From positions 1 to 42,016 of the IMG/VR virus record IMGVR_UViG_3300037240_000034: DNA of 42,016 nt. One strand, written 5' to 3'. The number at the start of each line of letters is the position of its first letter. Within the stretch, counting starts at the first letter, position 1. Shown here in pieces: positions 8,230-16,400 of the stretch. The stretch is from a virus. The notes under the pieces were generated by a model. That model saw nothing but the letters and a program-made list of their open reading frames with translations, was not told the origin of the DNA and did not search any database. Position numbers and translations under genes: made by a program.

Positions 8230-8591
8230 TGCCTAATACGCAGCCAACTGTCAACAGAACGCCGTCTATTCCGCTGGTGAAGGATGTGGACAGCCTCATC
8301 GTTGCCGTGCAGGCCCTCACGCACGGCTATAATCTGTTAACCAATCGTATAACCGCGACCAATAAAGCGCTCGCTAATGCCCAAGCGAACCGGCAGCCAC
8401 CAATAGCGAGTAAAAACCAAGCAAATAAAGCAAACCAGGGAAGGTTCGTTGAACAACCCCTGTTACGGGTCACAGTGCTACAAAAGGTCTATAGCAAACA
8501 AGACCCTACGGTGTGGGTCGAGTTCTTGCAGATCAACACGATGACCTTTAAGGACAGCGTCACGGGCGAACTGTGGACCTGGAACCGATAA
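8229..8591 (+). CDS. Small structural-region protein of unknown function
   Basis: 120 aa, starting within the TAATG overlap with the 1050-aa gene and ending in a second TAATG overlap. The N-terminal half is probably helical (VDSLIVAVQALTHGYNLLTNRI...ANAQANRQ), the C-terminal half beta-rich (VEQPLLRVTVLQKVY, VWVEFLQINTMTF). Translational coupling suggests co-assembly with its neighbours, perhaps as an attachment or chaperone-like partner. No known family is recognised. Confidence 0.8.
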   Translation: MPNTQPTVNRTPSIPLVKDVDSLIVAVQALTHGYNLLTNRITATNKALANAQANRQPPIASKNQANKANQGRFVEQPLLRVTVLQKVYSKQDPTVWVEFLQINTMTFKDSVTGELWTWNR

Positions 8592-9688
8592 TGGTTACCT
8601 ATATAGACGCCTTTCCCGATCAAGACCTGATAATAGATCAGGACCCAAGCACCGGCTATGCCGGCGGCTGGCTGGATACCATCGTGGACCTCAACTTTCC
8701 CAGTAAGGGCGGCCCGTGGTGGGCATATACGCCGATCACACAGCCTTATGAATGGAGCAGTATATCGTATGATGGGCATATTGGAGACCCATACACGGCA
8801 CTGCGCGGCTTCCCTTACTGCGAAGAACCCTATTGCACAGGTGAACCCTTCGGTACTGACTATTACCCGCCACCCGTCCCCGGCAACTATTTACGCTTGC
8901 CGCGGATAGGGGAGGCTAGCGCTCATGGCGTCATGCCAAATGGCGCTCTACTAGCTCCGTATGGGTTCAAAAGCCTTAACGACGCCGCGTGGGACGCCTA
9001 CGTAAACAGTGGGGGGAGCTGCACCAAGTTGAATTTCCTGCAACCGCCACAGCATCGGTACTTCGACCCGAGCAGTGGCTATGGTGGCTTCCGTCCGAAT
9101 ATCTGGCAAATTATGGCGCTGGACAAGGAACAGCCATGGAAACTAGACCCACTCAACCCCGGTCAAAAAATCTACCTAATGCCGACGCAAAAGGTACAGG
9201 ACACCATAGCGCCAAAGTTCCTCAAGGCATGGAACGACACAACTAATGCCTATAATAAAGGCGAAGTAGCGATGAATTGGTCGGTTTCGCCATTATTCTT
9301 TGCAGAATGGCGCGATGCTATCACGGGAGCACCATATGAGGTTGCGATCAATGCATCATACCCGGGCCCTAACCAGGACTGGAAATTCCCTATTAAAATG
9401 GTAGATGGCCCAGTCACTACGGATGGGGTCATTGGCCGCTGGGACTATAACGTAGACATTCAGGACTTCGCGGCGGGTCTACCGCCGGCTGGATGGTGGC
9501 AAGGTCAATCCATATATCCCTCTGGTACAGCTGGCGGAACAGCCAATTATGGCTATACCTTGTGGGCATTCCACCCTGCCTATGCCGTTAATATAGCCGG
9601 GGGCCAATTGGACCCAAAGCTATGGGATACCACGGGGGATGTGCCTATACCCACCAAAGCTAACCGGGGGCCCCCTTATGCCATTTGA
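8591..9688 (+). CDS. Structural protein of unknown function, Trp/Tyr/Pro-rich
   Basis: 365 aa from ATG 8591, coupled to the previous stop (TAATG); an upstream in-frame GTG at 8573 is less likely. It is unusually rich in Trp, Tyr, Pro and Gly (for example GGPWWAYTPITQPYEW, GWWQGQSIYPSG, YGYTLWAFHPAYAVN), suggesting an extended beta-rich, possibly receptor-facing protein. There is no signal peptide or membrane segment. Position in the tail block suggests a tail or fibre component. No homologue is recognised. Confidence 0.8.
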   Translation: MVTYIDAFPDQDLIIDQDPSTGYAGGWLDTIVDLNFPSKGGPWWAYTPITQPYEWSSISYDGHIGDPYTALRGFPYCEEPYCTGEPFGTDYYPPPVPGNYLRLPRIGEASAHGVMPNGALLAPYGFKSLNDAAWDAYVNSGGSCTKLNFLQPPQHRYFDPSSGYGGFRPNIWQIMALDKEQPWKLDPLNPGQKIYLMPTQKVQDTIAPKFLKAWNDTTNAYNKGEVAMNWSVSPLFFAEWRDAITGAPYEVAINASYPGPNQDWKFPIKMVDGPVTTDGVIGRWDYNVDIQDFAAGLPPAGWWQGQSIYPSGTAGGTANYGYTLWAFHPAYAVNIAGGQLDPKLWDTTGDVPIPTKANRGPPYAI

Positions 9689-9881
9689 CCGCGCTGGCGC
9701 AATTAAAGCCTTAACCAATCCAACCTTCCCACCAGAGGGGGTCGCCCAGTTGCAGCGGGCTATCCAGTTTTATGACCGGATTGGTACAACCCCCCTCCAG
9801 ACCCCACCGCGGAACTTGGTGACAAACCCGGACCCGAAAAAAACGGGACCATTGAGCCCCAAGCCCCCCACGCTCGGGTAA
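9678..9881 (+). CDS. Small proline-rich protein
   Basis: 67 aa from ATG 9678, overlapping the previous gene by 11 nt; a GTG at 9639 is the upstream alternative. The first 40 residues form a likely helix-turn-helix-like stretch (RAGAIKALTN...EGVAQLQRAIQFYDRI); the rest is Pro/Thr/Lys-rich. Function unknown; probably a minor structural protein. Confidence 0.65.
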   Translation: MPFDRAGAIKALTNPTFPPEGVAQLQRAIQFYDRIGTTPLQTPPRNLVTNPDPKKTGPLSPKPPTLG

Positions 9882-9939
9882 CTCAATCTTTACCCTAATT
9901 CATTAGAAGTAGGGGGGCATTTACTATTGAGGGCTATCC

Positions 9940-11286
9940 ATGATCCCCGACGACCCCAGTCTAGCTGCCTTTTTACAGCAAGTTGGTAGCCAGGCGCAAG
10001 GCTATGCTAATACAGCCTACGCCAACTATGATAGTAACTTCCAACCTGCTGAAAACTCTATATCTTCGGCGGCTGGACAAGACTTAAGCCCAGGCTATCA
10101 GACCCAGGTAGCTGGCATGGCGTCCTCCGGGGCAGCGCAGGCCGGGGAAGCCCAGCGCACCAATTCCCTCAAGGACCTTCAGGCCTTCGGCATTGACCCC
10201 TCCAGTGGCCGTTATGCCGAGCTGGATAGCGCCGAGCGGGGCCGGACCGCGGCAACCCAGGCAGGGGCAGCGAACGACGCCGTCCTACAGACCCGGGCGG
10301 CGGGGTTGGGCCTACAGCAGCAAGTAGCGAACTCGGCTATCCAGAGCGCGCAAGTGGGTAACCAGGCCCTGCAAACCGCGGCAAGTATCAAATATCCGCC
10401 GATGTATAACCCTGCCGTGAACACTAATATAACGAACCCCAGCCTTGCTGCGAATAATGCTATGGCAGCGAACGACCAGGCTATAAACGCGGCCAATCTT
10501 GCCAGTATGCAGGCAACCAATACCGCTGCTATAAATAAAGGACTCAGCAGCAGCGTACCCTACACCATGCCAACGGTCGCTGGCACCGGCGGTGGCTCGC
10601 CAGCCCCCGTAACGGGTAGTTATAGCAGCGGGTTGTCGCGGCTTCCGCCATCTTCTCCTAACTCAAGTAGTGCCAGCGCACCAGCCAATTCCGGGTCCTA
10701 CGGTACGGTAGATAACTCGGTCTGGGACCCATCAATGGTAGGAGCTAATCCCGGGCCAACGAACCCATTCAGCGACCCATCCAACTCTGTAATCGGGCCG
10801 GGATCGACCAATCCTACGGATACGAGCATTTACAGTGGTGGCGCAACGGACCCCTATGCAGGCCTATATGGCGGCTATAGTACCGGAGATACCTACACTC
10901 CTGGTGCCACTAATACCGGGGGCGTGTTTGATCCCTCCTATGATGGCAGCGCACCGAGCGGGGACGCCGGTAGTGGGTGGGGCGATAGCGCGGGCGATCC
11001 TACGAATAGTTATACCGGCTTCGCTCAAGGTGGCGCGGTGGGCGGCGCGATCAACCTCCAACAGGGGGGTATAGCGCCCCCCAGTGCCAGTCCTAGCAAT
11101 GGCCAGCAGACCGATGATATCCATGCCAACGTGAATGCCAACGAGTTTGTGGTGCCCAAGGACGTGGCCCTGTGGAAGGGGCAAGAGTTCTTTCAGAAGT
11201 TAATTGCCACGGCGCGTAAGGCCCGGTTATCGGCCCCGGCGCAGGGCTCTCCCCCTAGTGGCCAAACACAACCGGCGATGGGATAA
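9940..11286 (+). CDS. Putative internal virion protein (448 aa)
   Basis: GAGGG sits 8 nt before ATG. Residues 1-200 are Ala/Gln/Ser/Asn-rich and helical, with GYQTQVAGMASSGAAQAGEA and FGIDPSSGRYAELD, a pattern common in podovirus internal core proteins. Residues 200-370 are a Gly/Ser/Pro/Thr-rich linker. The C-terminal part (FAQGGAVGG...TDDIHANVNANEFVVPKDV...GQEFFQKLI) matches a short domain often seen at the ends of phage internal proteins. Likely packaged in the capsid and ejected or needed for ejection. The role is inferred from composition, the C-terminal motif and position before two other large proteins. Confidence 0.7.
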   Translation: MIPDDPSLAAFLQQVGSQAQGYANTAYANYDSNFQPAENSISSAAGQDLSPGYQTQVAGMASSGAAQAGEAQRTNSLKDLQAFGIDPSSGRYAELDSAERGRTAATQAGAANDAVLQTRAAGLGLQQQVANSAIQSAQVGNQALQTAASIKYPPMYNPAVNTNITNPSLAANNAMAANDQAINAANLASMQATNTAAINKGLSSSVPYTMPTVAGTGGGSPAPVTGSYSSGLSRLPPSSPNSSSASAPANSGSYGTVDNSVWDPSMVGANPGPTNPFSDPSNSVIGPGSTNPTDTSIYSGGATDPYAGLYGGYSTGDTYTPGATNTGGVFDPSYDGSAPSGDAGSGWGDSAGDPTNSYTGFAQGGAVGGAINLQQGGIAPPSASPSNGQQTDDIHANVNANEFVVPKDVALWKGQEFFQKLIATARKARLSAPAQGSPPSGQTQPAMG

Positions 11287-11289
11287 GAC

Positions 11290-13392
11290 ATGCCACGCTT
11301 TGCCCAACCAAATCTAAAAAATTATAAAGCATCTGACCAAGCCAAACAGGCGTGGGACCCAAAGGTGGGAACGATAGGCGTCTCGGAGAGTGAACCGCCG
11401 CCATCGCAAACGGCAGACGTAGGCAATAATACGGACCCCCCAACGCGGGACAAAGGTAACAAGGGTACGTACGGCAAAGGCTCGAAGGTCAGAAGTTATG
11501 ACGCCGGCGGCGCTATTCCCGATGACGCCGATCAGCCCGATCCAGGGAGCGACCAGGGCGGGAACGGTAGTGACGCGGTTGATGCTGCAATGGCCTATGG
11601 CCGGCAATTGGTCATGGGCACGGGGCAGCAGGCTGGAAACATTCCGGCAAAGCCAGCGGGCCCCGGTGGTGATCAGCCGAACCCTAACCCCTTCCCAACG
11701 AAAACGCCCGCTATTCCATTGAACGTGGCCGACAATCAGAACGCACCACGGCCAATTCCGCCGAAGCCCGGCACCTTGCCACCGCCGCAGCCGAAACCTT
11801 TTGATCCGCGTGACTACTTGCCGGGTGGTGGTCAGTCCTCCCAGGCCGACACAGGTAACCAATCCCTTGCCACCGGTGGGCCAGTTCTCCCAACAGATAC
11901 TGGGAATGTCGGAACGAAGTCCTATGACGCAGGCGGCGCTGTTCCTGACGATCAAGACCCGGCGAATGGGTCTGATAGTGATCCTGGCCCTATGCCTCCT
12001 GCGCCCACCGGCGCTATTCCTACTGACCAGCAGCCACAGCAGCAGCCACAACCCGCGCCAGGCAACCCGGCGGGGGATCAAGGAGGAAATGGCGGCTTGT
12101 CGATGCAGGACTACCTTAAAGGTAAAGGCGCGCTATCCGCCCAAACCGTCGAGAAATATAAGAACGCGGGCGACCCCCAGAACAGTTTGCCCGTGAATGA
12201 GCGCAATGTGGCCGCGGTTAAAGCGGCTATGGAAAAGGATGGTCCTCAAGCGGCTTTTGGTGTTAACCAGTACTATCGTAAAATCTGGGACCATGAACAG
12301 AACTCAGCGCGAGCGGCGCTTAACGGCGCAAACGGGAAGCCACCGGACCCCGATGCAGTGGTCGAGCATGCCAATGCTGCATACCCCCATATGCCAGATG
12401 GCTCAAGCATTAAATTTTCTCGTATAAATAACGGGTATCGGGCTGACATTGAACCAGGAAAAGCGGCAGGGGGGGACGAGCAAACGATGCGGGTTCAGGC
12501 AGATCATATTGACCTGACGCCGGCTCAAATGAACGATTGGGTGAACATAGGCACGAAGGGGCAGTTTGACGCTGTTTATGCCCATAAAGGCCCAGCCGTT
12601 CTGGCCGATATCGCCAAAACCCCAGGTACGCCCCCACAGCAAGCCAGCAACGCGCAGGCCCAGCAAGGAGGTGCGGCCCCCCAGCAACCTCCCGCGGCTG
12701 GCTCCGCGGCTAACCCCCTTGGCCCAGGCATAGACCACCCGGCCCCTGCGGCCCAGCCTGGCGGCGCGGGAACCCAGCAGGCAGGTTCTATGTTCGACTA
12801 CCAAAAGGCATCTGGGAACACCCCTCAAGAAATCGCATATGCGAAAGCGCGGTGGCCAATGGTGGACTCTTCGGATCGGCTTGACTTTTTACAAAAGCAA
12901 CGGGCTACTCGGGAGGAAAGCGCAACCAAGACTGCGGACGAAGCCGCGAAAGCTAAGGCCAAGTCGGAGTCTGATGACAAGCGAGCGGCTTCCAGTAGAT
13001 ACCGCACCGATGCCGAGTCCTCGCATTGGGATGCCCAAACAAAGGCCCAACTGCTGGGCATTTACACGCGGGCCCAAAATGACCAATATTGGCACGAACA
13101 AAGTGGTGCAATCAAGTTGCTTACTTCCGACGCTATGGCTGGTAACAAACTAACCCCTGTTCAGCAGCAGCTGTCGGATAATATAACCGCGCGGGCCCTG
13201 CAAACACAGCCGCCGCAAGGTCAGCAGCCGCAAGCGCCGCAAGCGCCACAGGCCCCGCAAGCGCCACAGGCCCCGCAAGCGCCACAGGCCCCGCAAGCGC
13301 CACAGTCAGCTACAGGCGCAGCACCAGCTGGGCGGTTCACCAGCGGGCAAACAGTATATGATAAACAGGGTAACCCCCACATTATCCAATAA
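11290..13392 (+). CDS. Putative internal virion protein (700 aa), low complexity
   Basis: Starts 4 nt after the previous stop. The N-terminal 280 residues are Pro/Gly/Asp/Gln-rich with two copies of SYDAGGA-x-PDD (near residues 68 and 215) and a module (about residues 27-62, GVSESEPPPSQTADVGNN...GNKGTYGKG) shared with the 1908-aa protein. Residues about 275-430 look folded (MQDYLKGKGALSAQTVEKYK, FGVNQYYRKIWDHEQN, LTPAQMNDWVNIG). A Gln/Pro linker, a helical segment (about 500-630) and a run of QAP repeats follow. No enzyme motif is recognised. Probably an ejection or internal protein. Confidence 0.7.
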   Translation: MPRFAQPNLKNYKASDQAKQAWDPKVGTIGVSESEPPPSQTADVGNNTDPPTRDKGNKGTYGKGSKVRSYDAGGAIPDDADQPDPGSDQGGNGSDAVDAAMAYGRQLVMGTGQQAGNIPAKPAGPGGDQPNPNPFPTKTPAIPLNVADNQNAPRPIPPKPGTLPPPQPKPFDPRDYLPGGGQSSQADTGNQSLATGGPVLPTDTGNVGTKSYDAGGAVPDDQDPANGSDSDPGPMPPAPTGAIPTDQQPQQQPQPAPGNPAGDQGGNGGLSMQDYLKGKGALSAQTVEKYKNAGDPQNSLPVNERNVAAVKAAMEKDGPQAAFGVNQYYRKIWDHEQNSARAALNGANGKPPDPDAVVEHANAAYPHMPDGSSIKFSRINNGYRADIEPGKAAGGDEQTMRVQADHIDLTPAQMNDWVNIGTKGQFDAVYAHKGPAVLADIAKTPGTPPQQASNAQAQQGGAAPQQPPAAGSAANPLGPGIDHPAPAAQPGGAGTQQAGSMFDYQKASGNTPQEIAYAKARWPMVDSSDRLDFLQKQRATREESATKTADEAAKAKAKSESDDKRAASSRYRTDAESSHWDAQTKAQLLGIYTRAQNDQYWHEQSGAIKLLTSDAMAGNKLTPVQQQLSDNITARALQTQPPQGQQPQAPQAPQAPQAPQAPQAPQAPQAPQSATGAAPAGRFTSGQTVYDKQGNPHIIQ
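13239..13304 (+). repeat. 18-nt tandem repeat encoding QAP triplets
   Basis: A GCAAGCGCCACAGGCCCC unit repeats about 3.5 times with no length change, encoding a Q-A-P run near the end of the 700-aa protein. A slightly degenerate unit precedes it. It is in frame and probably a flexible spacer prone to length variation. Confidence 0.85.
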
Positions 13393-13404
13393 GAGGGATA
13401 GGCC

Positions 13405-16400
13405 GTGGCGGACCCCCAGCTTCCAATTGTCAGCGTGGATGAAGCGAATAATGGGGGCTATAGCGCCACCCCGCCGCCTGCTGTATCCGCCCCTCAGCCT
13501 ATTAGCGCCGACGACGCCAACAGCGGAGACTATACCGCTGCCCCGCCGGCACCAGCCCCGCAAGCTATTAGCGCCGATGAAGCGAATAAGGGGGACTATA
13601 GCGCCACCCCGCCGCCTGCTGCGCCGGCCCCACAAGCCATTAGTGCCGATGAGGCCAACAGCGGAGCATATAGTGCCCTACCACCAGCCCAAGGTGAAAC
13701 CGAAACCGCCCTGCGACGTGGCCTTCATGAAGCCCCTGCGGCTTTTGGCTCAATTCCAGCGATGGTGGCTGGCGCGGCGCAAGGTACAGAATGGGGTCTG
13801 GCTGCTGCGCCCTTTCTTGGCCCTCTTGCACCTGCTGCTCCGATTGTTGGCGGTATTGCTGGTGGTTTTGCTGCTGGTGGCATCGCTGGCTATGTCCTAC
13901 AAAAGGCATCGAACCTTATCCAAACGGCCTTGGGGGTTGACGAAAGCGCTCAACTAGAAGCAAACAAGGAAGCAAACCCCACGTCTGATGTGGTTGGCGG
14001 CGTCTTACCGTGGCTTGCCACAGGCCGGCCCAGTATGCAACTCGCGTTGAAGACCCGCCTGCCTATGGCCGCTGCTGGTGCCGGGTTCTCGGCGTTGCAG
14101 CAAGAGGCTCAAACTGGGCACATTGATCCGACAGAAGTCGCTGCCAATGCCGCCGTGATGGGGCTTACGGACAAGCCCTGGGGCATTGGGAAGCCACTGG
14201 CTGCGCTAGGTGAACGGTTCTCTGTACCGCCGCGGGCCGCTATTGGAGTGTCTGAAAGTCCGCCTCCACCATCCCAAACTGCGGACGTGGGCAATGACAC
14301 CAGCCCACCTATACGTGACCAAGGTAACAAGGGTACATATGCCAAGAAACCTGAGCCTACTGAAGGCTCTAAGTCCATGGCAACCCTCGATCCAGCCACC
14401 GGGCTAGACGAAGCAACCTTGGGGGTTCTTGACAAGTCCCTTGAAGCTTCTGCCTTGAAGCCACCAAGCGGCGATAAGCCATCTATTACGACACAACGTA
14501 AGCCTGGAGTTGACATGGAGGCAGCGGCCCGGGCGGCTGAGCAAATGCCAGCGCCGGCGGCTGAACCCCCGCCGGCTGGTCAATCCCCAATTTCAGATCG
14601 CCTGCCTACGCTTGACGCACAACACGCTCAGGACATTGCAGCAACCACTGATGCAAAAGCCCAAGCCGAAGCGTTGCAAAACATCAAGGCTAAACAGGCC
14701 GGACACGACCAACCTCTTACGCCTGCGGAAGAAGCTGCTCCTGAACGGGCCGCCGCGCCAGCTACGAACCCCAATTTGCGAACGGTTCAATGGACCGATC
14801 CGCATTTACAAGGTCTCAGGGTCGAAACCGCGGACCTTGGCGACAAGCTTAGCCAAATGAGCCCGGACGGTAAGACCTTGCAACTATCCGCCAAGGTGCC
14901 AGAGAGCATCCAGGTAGGCGATAAGACCTTGAACCCGGCAGAACCCCTGGCCGTGCGTGAACGCGCTACACAGTTAGGTACGGAAAAGGGGCTCAGCCTT
15001 GACGACGCCACCAATAAGGTCGGCATTCCATCAGAGAACGACTGGTTGAAACAGAAGGGTTATGACCCAGCTGCCTATCAAAAAACCATGGACGGCCTGC
15101 GAACGGGTGAAACCGCGCCGCCAGCGGCCCAGGCAGCGATTGAAGCTGGGCCAACCAAGGCGGCACTAAGGGTGCAAGCACGACAAGAAGCCGAGGCTCG
15201 CGCCGCTGCTGATACTATTCCGCTTCAAACCAAGCCTACCAGCGTGCAGCCGGCGAACCGGGTGCGGCCTGTTGTAGATATGGGCATGGGCGAACCGGCG
15301 GCGCAGGAGGCCCCAGCAAAAGTGGTGCCAGGGAAGGACGCTGCCCAGAAATTGCTGGATGCGCGTACCGATCTGCCCCAGGATACTCGCCAACGTATGC
15401 AGGATGTTATCGAAAGTGATAACATCCCGGGTATCCGGGCTGTTCTTACCCAAATGCGGAATAAGGCCAACCGGACCACGCTAGAAGGCTCGGGGGTCCA
15501 GGTCGCTCCGGAGGACGCGGCGGCAAAGCAGAGGGCAATCGACGTATCGACGGCGGCAATTAATGCCTTCCCAGATAAGTCCAATCGGCCAGCGACCACA
15601 CCTTCCGAGATAGCCGCCCTGCGGGTTCGCGTACAAAATATGCTCGACCATGCAACGGCGGCAAATGGGGGGACAAGCCCCCTCGATGCATATAAGGCCC
15701 GCGAGAAGCCCGCAGCATGGGAACTGCTGCGCGAGGCCCACAATATGCTCCAAACCAAAACTACAACGCCAGAGCAAGCGCTGGAGTTTAGTACAAATGA
15801 AACACTCGCTCGCGGCGCATTGAAGGATGACCCAAATGCCACCAACACCCTGGGAACTCGCCGCATTGAAAGCGATATTAGCTTCAAGGGAAACCCTGAA
15901 GAAGCCGTCCCGCAGGAAACCCTTACCGAAGCGAGGGAGCGGTCGGAAGCGGAAGTCGAGAAAAACCTCACCGCCGACATGCAAGACCTAGGTAAGACCC
16001 ACGACCTATCGACCGCTGCGGGGCGCGACCAAATACAGACGGATACCGAAAAGGTAGTCCCCAATCTGATTGCGGCCATTGACAAGAAGGCAGCCGCAGC
16101 CCGGTGGGATCGTAGTGCTGAAGAACTGGCTGAAAAGAACCCGCGGGTCAGGGAGGCAGCGTCGCTCGTAAAGCGCGGCTCTCCCGATGCCCCTCTGCCC
16201 GAGCCACAAAGCGGTACAGGGCGGTCTATCCCCCTCACTGATGATGTAATCAAGGCAGCCCTGGCCTCTGCCGACAAGGTGAAAGCCCGCACGGATAAGG
16301 CCGCCTATCGCCCTAATGCTGAAACGATTGATAGTCCCGACGCCCTACGACTGAAGGACCTTCCTAGTAAGTTTCTGGGGGACGAGGCAGGATCGCTCAA

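Noticed and set aside
11314-12081. 255-aa minus-strand ORF
   Set aside because: Antisense shadow of the 700-aa gene, rich in Arg/Trp with no domain.
15225-16292. 355-aa minus-strand ORF
   Set aside because: Lies wholly inside the 1908-aa gene, has a composition typical of an antisense frame in GC-rich DNA (Ser/Arg/Ala), and no SD.
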